Source: Oscillospiraceae bacterium | GTDB lineage: Bacteria; Bacillota; Clostridia; Oscillospirales; Acutalibacteraceae | DNA: 64,000 bases | Reading direction: 5' to 3' | NCBI GenBank assembly: GCA_015066595.1 | Contig: SVNZ01000001.1 | Span: 248,001 to 312,000, forward strand | Shown here: positions 8,560 through 16,949 of the stretch, one piece after another | Numbering within the stretch: the stretch's first letter is position 1 | Layout: the number at the start of each line of letters is the position of its first letter | The notes under the pieces: model-generated | What the model saw: the letters and a program-made list of their open reading frames with translations, nothing else | Databases searched by the model: none | Told to the model about the DNA's origin: nothing | Made by a program: the position numbers and the translations under genes

Positions 8560-9317
8560 TTACTAAACGTATTATACCCTGTCTTGACGTGAAAGACGGT
8601 AGGGTTGTTAAAGGTGTGAATTTCCAAGGTCTTAACGATGTTTCATCCCCTATCACACTTGCAAAATATTATAGCAATTGCGGTGCAGATGAGCTTGTGT
8701 TCTACGATATCACAGCTTCTTCTGACGGACGCAAGCTATTCACAGACATATTGTGCGAAACAGCAAAAAGCGTATTTATACCACTGACTGTCGGTGGTGG
8801 AATCAATGATATCGAAGATTTTGATAGAGTATTAAATTGTGGCGCTGACAAGGTATCTGTAAACTCTGGCGCGATACGCAATCCGGATCTTATATACGAA
8901 GCAGCAAAGCTATACGGTGATCAATGTGTTGTAATCTCAGCTGATGTAAAACGTGTTGACGGAGTGTTCAGAGTATTCGCTAAAGGTGGCAGAGAAAATA
9001 CCGGCATGGAAGCAATTGAGTGGATAAAGCAATGTGTTTCAAATGGTGCCGGTGAGGTTGTATTGAATTCAATCGACACTGATGGTGTAAAAGGTGGCTT
9101 TGATTTAGAGATGCTTGACGCTGTATGTAACGCAGTAAATGTTCCTGTAATAGCATCTGGCGGTGCAGGAAAAATAGAAGATTTCATCACTTTGTTTAAA
9201 ACCCTACCAAAAGTGGATGCGGGGCTAGCTGCTTCAATATTCCATTTTGGTGAAGTCAAAATATCTGACCTTAAAACAGAAATGTCAAATACAGGCATTC
9301 CCACTCGCATATCATAA
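8556..9317 (+). CDS. hisF: imidazole glycerol phosphate synthase, cyclase subunit
   Basis: A 253-residue (beta/alpha)8 cyclase that joins the HisH-derived ammonia to PRFAR, giving imidazole glycerol phosphate and AICAR. It carries IPCLDVKDGRVVKGVNF (catalytic Asp near residue 11), a TVGGGI phosphate loop, SADVKRVDG (second catalytic Asp) and IASGGAG. Length is typical. Its ATG overlaps the hisA stop. Confidence 0.97.
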   Translation: MITKRIIPCLDVKDGRVVKGVNFQGLNDVSSPITLAKYYSNCGADELVFYDITASSDGRKLFTDILCETAKSVFIPLTVGGGINDIEDFDRVLNCGADKVSVNSGAIRNPDLIYEAAKLYGDQCVVISADVKRVDGVFRVFAKGGRENTGMEAIEWIKQCVSNGAGEVVLNSIDTDGVKGGFDLEMLDAVCNAVNVPVIASGGAGKIEDFITLFKTLPKVDAGLAASIFHFGEVKISDLKTEMSNTGIPTRIS

Positions 9318-9332
9318 TTAAGGAGAATTACC

Positions 9333-9980
9333 ATGATAGATATTGAAAAGTTAAATTACGATGAAAAAGGGCTTATTCCAGCAATAGTAGTAGATGCTAC
9401 CACAAAGCAGGTTCTGACCCTTGCATATATGAATAAAGAAAGTTTACAGATTTCGCTCGAAAAAGAACTTACTTGTTTTTGGAGCAGATCAAGACAAGAG
9501 CTTTGGCTCAAAGGTGAAACTAGCAGTAACTACCAACACATTGTATCAATAACATCTGATTGTGATAACGACGCACTTGTTATTATGGTAGAACCAGAAG
9601 GTCCTGCATGTCACTTGGGAACAACTTCTTGCTTTAATAACGAAGTCTACAAGAGTGATGGTCGTCACGAATTTTCATATAGTGGTCTTATGGAACTTAT
9701 TAAAGGTCGTAAAACAGACGAAAAAGAAGGCTCATATACTACCTACCTTTTCCAAAAAGGCCTTGACAAAATATTAAAAAAAGTCGGCGAAGAATGCACC
9801 GAAGTTATCATTGCTGCAAAAGCTGATGATAAAAAAGAAACTATCTATGAAATAGCTGATTTAGCTTACCATGTTATGGTTCTTATGATAGAACAAGGAA
9901 TTACTCTTGCTGATATACACAATGAGCTAGCTTCCCGTCACGTCATTGACCATAAAGTGAAACAGGAGAAAATGACATAA
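9333..9980 (+). CDS. hisIE: bifunctional phosphoribosyl-AMP cyclohydrolase / phosphoribosyl-ATP pyrophosphatase
   Basis: A 215-residue fusion. Residues 1 to about 115 are HisI ([18 protein letters not shown], and zinc ligands in [10 protein letters not shown] and [12 protein letters not shown]), which opens the purine ring of PR-AMP. Residues from about 120 on are HisE, an MazG-like helical pyrophosphatase with [14 protein letters not shown], which removes pyrophosphate from PR-ATP. The fusion order is the usual bacterial one. SD AAGGAG precedes it after a 15-base gap, and its stop shares a base with the next ATG. Confidence 0.96.
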   Translation: MIDIEKLNYDEKGLIPAIVVDATTKQVLTLAYMNKESLQISLEKELTCFWSRSRQELWLKGETSSNYQHIVSITSDCDNDALVIMVEPEGPACHLGTTSCFNNEVYKSDGRHEFSYSGLMELIKGRKTDEKEGSYTTYLFQKGLDKILKKVGEECTEVIIAAKADDKKETIYEIADLAYHVMVLMIEQGITLADIHNELASRHVIDHKVKQEKMT

Positions 9981-10729
9981 TGAAAAATGTTGACTTGCAT
10001 ATTCACACTACATATAGCGACGGTAATAACACACCGAATGAAATAGTTGAATTTGCAATAAAAAATGGTATTGATACGATAGGCTTTTCTGACCACTCAT
10101 ATACAGCGTTTGATCAAAGTTATTGTATAAAAAAAGCTGATATATCAGCATACAAAAACGAAATAATTAAACTCAAGAAAAAGTATAAAGATAAGATAAA
10201 CATTCTGCTCGGTATCGAGCAAGACTACTATAGTGTTGAAGACACATCTGACTATGAATTCGTTATTGGCTCAGTACACTACATCAAAGTGAATGGCGAA
10301 TTTTTACCTGTAGATGAATCTAAAGACATACTTATCAGTGCTGTTGATAAATATTTTTCAGGAAACATTTATGCCTTAATCGAAGAGTACTACAACACTG
10401 TGTCAGATGTTGTGAATAAAACTAACGCAAATATCATCGGTCATATCGATTTGATTTCAAAATTCAACGAAAACAACGATTTGTTCGATGAAAATGATGA
10501 AAGATACGTAAAAGCGTATAAAAAAGCTTGTGACAGCTTAATTAAATATAACAAGCTATTCGAAATAAACACAGGAGCTATATCCCGAGGATACCGCTCC
10601 ACTGCTTACCCTTCTTCACAGATATATAAATATCTGAAAAGTATTGGTGCAAGATTTATACTATCAAGTGATAGTCACAGCAAGGACACGCTGTGCTATC
10701 AGTTCGATGTTTATAAGAACAAAATATAG
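9980..10729 (+). CDS. hisK: histidinol-phosphatase, PHP family
   Basis: A 249-residue PHP-superfamily phosphoesterase. Metal ligands are visible as DLHIHTTYSDG at the N-terminus, FSDHSY, GIEQDYY, GHIDLISKF and SSDSHSK near the C-terminus. Members of this HisJ/HisK group remove phosphate from histidinol phosphate. As the last gene of the operon it fills the one step the other genes leave open, since HisB here has no phosphatase domain. Symbol use varies (hisJ or hisK). Confidence 0.9.
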   Translation: MKNVDLHIHTTYSDGNNTPNEIVEFAIKNGIDTIGFSDHSYTAFDQSYCIKKADISAYKNEIIKLKKKYKDKINILLGIEQDYYSVEDTSDYEFVIGSVHYIKVNGEFLPVDESKDILISAVDKYFSGNIYALIEEYYNTVSDVVNKTNANIIGHIDLISKFNENNDLFDENDERYVKAYKKACDSLIKYNKLFEINTGAISRGYRSTAYPSSQIYKYLKSIGARFILSSDSHSKDTLCYQFDVYKNKI

Positions 10730-10730
10730 C

Positions 10731-10762
10731 AAAAAGCGACAGAAGTTATTCTGTCGCTTTTT
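10731..10762. terminator. bidirectional terminator between his operon and amy1
   Basis: A 14-base perfect inverted repeat, AAAAAGCGACAGAA and its complement, flanks a GTTA loop. It gives a U-tract on both strands, so it can end both the his operon and the convergent amylase gene. Confidence 0.92.
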
Positions 10763-10780
10763 ATATTAAACTACTATTAT

Positions 10781-13700
10781 TTAAGCTGTAATATTAGCTA
10801 ATTCACACTGGATCAATGTAGCATCAATAATACTGATTACTCCATCCTTACTATAGTCAGCAGCCAGCAAACCATTCTCAGTTAGTTCGCACTTTTCAGC
10901 AAGATACATCTGGATTAATGTAGCATCAATAACAGATAAAATCTTATCATCATCAGCATCACCTAAAATGAACGGTTCTTCCGTAGGTGCCTGAGTAGGT
11001 GTTTTAGTTTCTTCAACTGTTCTTGGAATTACAGTGAAGTAGAAATACGACCAGTTATTATTCCCCTCCGGTCTGAAATATAGTGTACATGGACCGGCTT
11101 TAGAACTGCCGATAGCATAGTTATCACCAGAACTATTATACCACCTTGTATAGTCATTACCATCGTAATGTACAACCTTGATCTCATCACCTTTCACAAA
11201 AGTATAGTCTATCATATACTCGCCCTGGTTTTTAGGGTTTTCTTTGAGTAGTCTATCTGCGGAAAGTGACTCTTTTCCCCATTTATCCTCACCGTTCAAA
11301 TCACCAATAATATAATAACCTGCTGAAAGTGAGCTTTCAGTTGGCTTTTCTGTTGGTGCATTAGTTGGAGCTGTTGTAGGTGCATCAGTCTCTTCTACTG
11401 TCTTTGGTATTACTGTAAAGTAATAATAAGACCAGTCCGTGTTTCCTGATGGTCTGAAGTAAATATTGCCTGTACCAACCTTTGATGAACCTATTGAATA
11501 ATTATCACCAGAGCTATTGTACCAACGAGTTATCTCAGAGCCATCATAGTAAACAACTTTAATTTCGTCACCTTTAACAAAAGTATAGTCAAGCATATAT
11601 TCACCATCATTATATGGGTTCGCTACAAACATTCTGTCTTCAGTAAACGAAGATACACTCCAACAGTCTTTACCACTTAAAGTACCAACTAGATAGTAAC
11701 CTGCTTTCAGAGAAGTCTGAGTAGGTACTACGGTTGGTGCATCGGTAGCTTTAGTATCGTCTTCAACAGGCTTTGTTTCTAAAGCAGACGGGGTTTGGGT
11801 CGCGGCTTCTGTTGGAACTATAACCTCACCTGGCTCGTAATCAACTTTTACTTTTAAAGTTTCTGTATTCAGAGTGAAGGTATAAGTGCCTCCTGTTGTA
11901 TTCAATGTACAGTTTTCTGTATCGTTCTTACACATTCTCCACCCATTACCAGTTGTAAAATCATTAATGACACCAGGGTTTGAGAACCAATCATCATTCT
12001 TAATCATTTTGAAGGTATATGTACCAGCAGGCAAATCCACCTTAGTGACCGCAGTGTTATAATCAGTATAAATAAATGGGTTAGCTGTCTTATCCCAAGA
12101 GTTGAATGTACCAACGAGTTGTGCATCGCTATCAGTACCAATGACAGACTTATCGATAATAGACCATGTGCCATCAGACGTATCCCAACCATCAGCAATT
12201 TTGAAATAGTTATGATTGTTCGAAATACCCATATCACCAGTCTGGTTCCAGATATTATCCCAGTTGTTGCTGGTTTTCGATGGGTTCATACGAGCAAATA
12301 TACACTCATTCCATACTCCATTTGGAAGTGTTGCTTCGTAAATACCGTCACCATCTGGATCCTTAAAGTCAACCCAAGCATTACCGCTTGAATTCCACAC
12401 ATAAACAGCAAAACGAGCGTTATCAGACTTCCACGAATCAGAAGGTTTGAAATACAAACTTCCCTCTACACCGGTATTGTATCCATAAAAAGACCCACTT
12501 TTATAAATTGATGTATAAGCATTAAACGAGTGTCCGCCTGACGAAGGTGTCTGATTACCGTTACCATCATTAAAAACCACCTTTGATGTTTCAAAACCAA
12601 CCGGCACATCGTATTCGTAGAGTCCGAGTGAACTGTTGTATGTCATCTCTATACCAGGCCAACTTTTATTTTTGTTGCCATCTTCATCATATACGTACGC
12701 ATATACCGTACTCCAGTTTTTGCTGGAATTGTTGAAGAACATTTTAAGCTTAGTATCCGGATGCAATTTTTTATATGTACGCATAATAGTATCAGTAGTC
12801 GTACCACCTGAGGCAGAAATCAGCATATCTGCTTCTTCGCCATATTCTAACCCACAGCCAACGGAAATTACATCACCATCTTTAAACTGCTGAGCATAAT
12901 CGTCATCTATAGAATATTTACCACCTGTAGCCTCTTTATATGTTAATTTAACATCGAGAGTATCGCCTCTATACGCCTGTGAAGATTCACTTGCATATAC
13001 AGTCGATGGATAACTATATACTACAGCAATACCAGAATCACCGATAGTTCCACTTATTTTGCCATTTGATACTGAGAAGTGATTTCCTGTTATAGCGTCT
13101 GTATATACGCCATCGTACATTCTATGTGCTGTAACAGATACAGATGTAGAGCCACCGCTTGCATTGACAAGAACAACGCCAGTGTTACCACGCTCATTAT
13201 ACACAATGTTACCGGACGAAGCCAAATACTCACCATGACCGGCAAAATAATTCTTGAAACGGTTGATTGCTCTGACCTCTTTGTCAGCCCAAGATGTAAT
13301 ATCAGCGTCGCCAAGCATTGTAGTATCGTTGTTCTCAGGACGCGCGAGATACAAACCACACACCTGAGCACGAGAACCTACAATAGCCCACGTTTTCTTC
13401 ATATTCTCGTTTGAAATCCACATAGAATCTCTGTCAGCATAATATGTATCGTGAGATTCATTCCATTGAACTGCTTTTAAAGGTGATGCACCATTAGAAA
13501 TGCTAGATACACATGCACCACTAGCGTTGCCGCTAGCTATAGCATTACGAATATTATTTCCAGTTGAGCTGTCAGTAACACTCATATAATCAGTATATGC
13601 TGTTATACTCAATCCACCACCGGGAGAACCTAAAATTTCACCATAATAATACGGTGTAATTCCTCTGGTCTGCTGTGCATGATAGGTAGCAGTACCCAGT

Positions 13701-14437
13701 ACATTAGGCCAGAAATCGCTCTTAACACCATCTCTATCCTTCGGTGTTTCGATATGTTTTGCAGCATCAAAACGGAAACCGTCAGCACCGGCATCAATAC
13801 ATTCCTTGAGGAAACCGATTGCGTAATTTTGGACTTTGCTACTGCTTGTATTCAGATCAGGAAAACCACTGAGACAGTTGTGTGTAACATCGTAGCGATC
13901 TTCCCAGTTAGATGTATTCCATGTGATAGAGTACCAACAACTTGAGTCGTTTCTAAGGTCACTACTAATCTGATTATTGATAGTATTTTCAGTAGAGTCG
14001 TTCGCCATATGGTTAAATACAGTATCAACAATTACTTTAACACCATACTTATGAGCTTCTTCACACATAGCTTTAAACTGAGATTTTGTACCAAGAGCAT
14101 TCCAAGAATTAGTTTCAATATTAAAACTAATAGGCTGATAATACACCCACGCAGAATTGTTTACTGTACTCCAATATTCTCTGGTAGATTCCTTAGAAGA
14201 CTGTATAGGAGATGTTTGAATTGCAGTAAAGCCTTGACTTGCAATTAACTGCATATTCTTTCTGATATTATCAAAAGACCAGTTCCAACAATGAAGAATC
14301 TGACCATACTGGACATTGTCCACCAGACCATAGTTGATAGATGCAGCTTCAGTATCAATCGAAACATAATCACCGGCAACAATACATGATAATAATATAC
14401 AAAGACTCATCGCAAAACATAGAATTTTTTTAATCAT
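10781..14437 (-). CDS. secreted GH13 alpha-amylase with CBM26-like, duplicated accessory modules and C-terminal dockerin
   Basis: A 1218-residue exported amylase. A signal peptide (about 1-32) precedes a GH13 catalytic domain (about 34-475) with nucleophile Asp224 in GFRFDAAKH, acid/base Glu267 in YYYGEIL and Asp330 in ESHD. After a linker comes a CBM26-like module (about 562-650, WPGIEM), a second beta-rich module (about 658-760), and a third with GTFNSWD (about 771-867). A Pro/Thr-rich linker leads to two near-identical modules of about 105 residues (909-1014 and 1036-1142) that I cannot name. A dockerin (about 1156-1216) closes the protein, with two GDADDDK-type calcium loops each followed by IDATLIQ. 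It likely binds starch and a cohesin. SD GGAGG precedes ATG 14437. Confidence 0.95.
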   Translation of the reverse strand: MIKKILCFAMSLCILLSCIVAGDYVSIDTEAASINYGLVDNVQYGQILHCWNWSFDNIRKNMQLIASQGFTAIQTSPIQSSKESTREYWSTVNNSAWVYYQPISFNIETNSWNALGTKSQFKAMCEEAHKYGVKVIVDTVFNHMANDSTENTINNQISSDLRNDSSCWYSITWNTSNWEDRYDVTHNCLSGFPDLNTSSSKVQNYAIGFLKECIDAGADGFRFDAAKHIETPKDRDGVKSDFWPNVLGTATYHAQQTRGITPYYYGEILGSPGGGLSITAYTDYMSVTDSSTGNNIRNAIASGNASGACVSSISNGASPLKAVQWNESHDTYYADRDSMWISNENMKKTWAIVGSRAQVCGLYLARPENNDTTMLGDADITSWADKEVRAINRFKNYFAGHGEYLASSGNIVYNERGNTGVVLVNASGGSTSVSVTAHRMYDGVYTDAITGNHFSVSNGKISGTIGDSGIAVVYSYPSTVYASESSQAYRGDTLDVKLTYKEATGGKYSIDDDYAQQFKDGDVISVGCGLEYGEEADMLISASGGTTTDTIMRTYKKLHPDTKLKMFFNNSSKNWSTVYAYVYDEDGNKNKSWPGIEMTYNSSLGLYEYDVPVGFETSKVVFNDGNGNQTPSSGGHSFNAYTSIYKSGSFYGYNTGVEGSLYFKPSDSWKSDNARFAVYVWNSSGNAWVDFKDPDGDGIYEATLPNGVWNECIFARMNPSKTSNNWDNIWNQTGDMGISNNHNYFKIADGWDTSDGTWSIIDKSVIGTDSDAQLVGTFNSWDKTANPFIYTDYNTAVTKVDLPAGTYTFKMIKNDDWFSNPGVINDFTTGNGWRMCKNDTENCTLNTTGGTYTFTLNTETLKVKVDYEPGEVIVPTEAATQTPSALETKPVEDDTKATDAPTVVPTQTSLKAGYYLVGTLSGKDCWSVSSFTEDRMFVANPYNDGEYMLDYTFVKGDEIKVVYYDGSEITRWYNSSGDNYSIGSSKVGTGNIYFRPSGNTDWSYYYFTVIPKTVEETDAPTTAPTNAPTEKPTESSLSAGYYIIGDLNGEDKWGKESLSADRLLKENPKNQGEYMIDYTFVKGDEIKVVHYDGNDYTRWYNSSGDNYAIGSSKAGPCTLYFRPEGNNNWSYFYFTVIPRTVEETKTPTQAPTEEPFILGDADDDKILSVIDATLIQMYLAEKCELTENGLLAADYSKDGVISIIDATLIQCELANITA

Positions 14438-14483
14438 AATAAACCTCCATAAAGTTCATTATTTAATATATCTATACATATTG

Positions 14484-14552
14484 ATTTTACAACATTTTAC
14501 AGTTAATGTTCAACAGATATTAGCACTAAACTTTATATGCCTTTGTTGTGCA
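14484..14552 (-). promoter_or_regulatory. amy1 promoter with conserved upstream element
   Basis: On the minus strand TTGAAC (14508-14513) and TAAAAT (14484-14489) are 18 bases apart. Upstream lie GTTTAGTG (14524-14531) and TGCACAACAA (14543-14552). The same two words occur at exactly the same spacing (11 and 10 bases) ahead of the amy2 -35 box. The hexamers are moderate matches, fitting a promoter that needs an activator. Confidence 0.65.
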
Positions 14553-14575
14553 TAATGACTAAGTAGCGCATAAAC

Positions 14576-14612
14576 AAAAAACACGACAGACATTAACTGT
14601 CTGCCGTGTTTT
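14576..14612 (-). terminator. terminator of amy2
   Basis: On the minus strand, a hairpin of AAAAAACACGGCAGACA with its complement (one G-U pair) around GTTAA, followed by a T-run. It stands between the amy2 stop and the amy1 promoter, so the two amylase genes are separately transcribed. Confidence 0.9.
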
Positions 14613-14643
14613 TTATAAAAAATCCTAAATTACTTTAAAATAA

Positions 14644-16680
14644 TTAGCCGGTGTAATCACTCCACGAACCGTTACTATAAATCTTGTTCATACCATTGAG
14701 TGTTATATCCTGAGTTTGTAACCCCTGATTATTATTATTGAAAACAACATATTTTGCATTTTCTGGTATTTCGGCCTTATATACATTATCGCCTATTGAT
14801 TCCATGTGCAAACCAGGCCAACTAGTCATATTGGTATCACTGTCGCTCCAATAATATACCTTAACTTCTCCCCAATCATCGTTATTTTTATAGTATATAA
14901 AATTACCTAAATCAACAGGTTTTGTAGTAGAAGCTTCAGTAGGAACAGTATTAGGTTGTGTTGGTAAAACGGCATCTCCGTTTGAATAGTCAACGTACTG
15001 ACCGCACTTTGAGCCATTAGCAATAATTTCAACCAAATACTGTTGTATTAATGTTGCATCAACAATGTTAATTGAGCCATTCATATCCACATCAGCTGTT
15101 TTCTTTGATTTAGATGTGAATTTATGTAATGAAACAAGATGACGCTGAATAGCAGACGCATCAACGATTGCAATTTTGCCATTGAGGTCAGCATCACCAA
15201 TCAAAATTTGTTCAGCAGGCTTTTGAGTGGAAGGTTCGGTTGGTTTTTGAGTAGGTGTTTCAGATTCATTATATACAACTGCAATACCTGTATCACCGAT
15301 ATTACCGCTTATCTGTCCATTAGATACAGTGAATGTGTTTCCTGTAATCTGATCTTTATACGACCCATTAGCAATTTTGTTAGCTTTTATAGAAACATTA
15401 GTTGAACCGCCGGATATATTAACAAGAACTACACCGGAGTTACCTCTTTCATTATAAACAATGTTATTCGAGTTAGAGATATGTTCAGATTGGCCAGCAA
15501 ATCTGTTCTTAAAAATATTTACAGCCTTTACTTCCTTATCAGCCCATCCTGTTTGATCAGCGTTACCCAGTCTAGTATTTCTACTGTACGGGCGTGCAAG
15601 ATACATACCACAAACTTCACTGCGAGAACCAATAATAGCCCAAGTCTTTTTAAGAACAGTCTCGTTCACATAATCAGAACTTCCGTCATTGTATGTATCA
15701 TGAGATTCGTTCCATTGAACAGTTTTATTATTTGCAGCACCATTTACTATACCAACGTTTACAGCGCTACCAGCATTGCCGCTATTAACAGCATTTCTTA
15801 CATTATTGCTAGACACATTATCAGTAACACTCATATAATCAGTATAGGCTGTAATGTCCACTCCGCCAGCACCATCAAGAATCTCACCATAATAATACGG
15901 AGTAATGCCTTTTGTAGACTTTGCATATGAAGTAGCAGCATTTAAAACATTAGGCCAGAAATCACTCTTAACACCATCTCTGTCTTTCGGTGTTTCAATG
16001 TGTTTAGCTGCATCAAAGCGGAAGCCATCAGCGCCACAATCGATACATTCTTTTAAAAACCCGATTGCATAGTTCTGAATCTTAGAATTACTTGTATTAA
16101 GATCAGGCAATCCACCTAAGCTTTTGTGAGTGATGTCGTAACGATCGCCCCAGTTTGATATATTTTCATAAACGTTATACCAGCAGTTACCGTCATTCTT
16201 AATATCGCCTGTGATTTGATCGTTTATAGTATTTCCTGAATATGCGTTTGCAAGATGATTGAATACAGTATCAACAATTACTTTTATGCCATACTTTTCA
16301 GCCTCATCGCACATTGCTTTAAATTCTTTTTTTGTACCAAGTGCACTACGGTAATTAGTTTCAATACTAAAACTAATAGGCTGATAATAAACCCACATTG
16401 CAGAACCAGCTGTGCTCCAACCCTCGTTAGTAGATTCTTTAGAAGCCTGTACAGGAGATGTCTGAATAGCAGTGAAACCCTGGCTAGCAATTTTGCTCAT
16501 GTTATTTTTAATATTATTAAAAGACCAGTTCCAGCACTGTAAAATCTGACCATCTTGAACGTTATCTGCTAATACGGAACCAGTTGCAGCATCTGCTTGA
16601 AAAGACATAACATCAACTGTAAAAATACAAGACAACATTAAACAAAACGTTAAAAACAAACTTAAGATTCTCTTATTCAT
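14644..16680 (-). CDS. secreted GH13 alpha-amylase with internal dockerin and C-terminal CBM26-like module
   Basis: A 678-residue exported amylase close to the neighbouring amy1 in its catalytic domain. Signal peptide about 1-32. The GH13 domain (about 34-472) has Asp223, Glu266 and Asp328 in the same motifs as amy1. A Pro/Thr linker leads to a dockerin (about 492-553) with GDADLNGKIAIVDASAIQRH and a second loop DVDMNGSINIVDATLIQQ. After another linker comes a CBM26-like module (about 592-676, SWPGLHM and VVFNNNN). Having the dockerin between enzyme and CBM differs from amy1. It probably acts on starch as part of a cohesin-dockerin complex. SD AAGGAG precedes ATG 16680. Confidence 0.95.
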   Translation of the reverse strand: MNKRILSLFLTFCLMLSCIFTVDVMSFQADAATGSVLADNVQDGQILQCWNWSFNNIKNNMSKIASQGFTAIQTSPVQASKESTNEGWSTAGSAMWVYYQPISFSIETNYRSALGTKKEFKAMCDEAEKYGIKVIVDTVFNHLANAYSGNTINDQITGDIKNDGNCWYNVYENISNWGDRYDITHKSLGGLPDLNTSNSKIQNYAIGFLKECIDCGADGFRFDAAKHIETPKDRDGVKSDFWPNVLNAATSYAKSTKGITPYYYGEILDGAGGVDITAYTDYMSVTDNVSSNNVRNAVNSGNAGSAVNVGIVNGAANNKTVQWNESHDTYNDGSSDYVNETVLKKTWAIIGSRSEVCGMYLARPYSRNTRLGNADQTGWADKEVKAVNIFKNRFAGQSEHISNSNNIVYNERGNSGVVLVNISGGSTNVSIKANKIANGSYKDQITGNTFTVSNGQISGNIGDTGIAVVYNESETPTQKPTEPSTQKPAEQILIGDADLNGKIAIVDASAIQRHLVSLHKFTSKSKKTADVDMNGSINIVDATLIQQYLVEIIANGSKCGQYVDYSNGDAVLPTQPNTVPTEASTTKPVDLGNFIYYKNNDDWGEVKVYYWSDSDTNMTSWPGLHMESIGDNVYKAEIPENAKYVVFNNNNQGLQTQDITLNGMNKIYSNGSWSDYTG

Positions 16681-16723
16681 AAATTCAGACTCCTTAAAGT
16701 AATTAACAAAAAATTACATATTT

Positions 16724-16791
16724 ATTCTACTACAAATCTATGTATAACTCAATTCATCAAAACACTAAACATATTGAACAATTGTTGTGCA
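16724..16791 (-). promoter_or_regulatory. amy2 promoter with conserved upstream element
   Basis: TTGAGT (16747-16752) and TAGAAT (16724-16729) are 17 bases apart on the minus strand. GTTTAGTG (16763-16770) and TGCACAACAA (16782-16791) lie upstream at the same offsets as in amy1. Here the distal word is part of a perfect palindrome, GTTGTGCACAAC. Confidence 0.7.
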
Positions 16792-16822
16792 CAACGCTAT
16801 CGAACAGGTTATTAATAAAGAA

Positions 16823-16849
16823 AAACGGGAGCAATTTTTGCTCCCGTTT
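16823..16849 (-). terminator. terminator of the surface-protein operon
   Basis: A 12-base stem AAACGGGAGCAA with its complement around a short A/T loop, followed on the minus strand by a T-rich stretch. It ends transcription of the two-gene operon 16950-28417. Confidence 0.9.
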
Positions 16850-16880
16850 GTCATTTTGTATATACAACCAACTGATTGTT

Positions 16881-16895
16881 TGTGCACCTTGCACA
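16881..16895. promoter_or_regulatory. inverted repeat TGTGCA-N3-TGCACA
   Basis: A perfect 15-base inverted repeat in non-coding DNA, between the stop of the 1439-residue gene and its terminator, about 100 bases upstream of the amy2 palindrome. The same arrangement occurs near 28462 in the leader of the surface operon. It is a candidate protein-binding site. Confidence 0.45.
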
Positions 16896-16949
16896 CAACT
16901 AGCTAAAAATGGTATGTAAAAGTATTTGGTTAAAACATATAACAAATCA

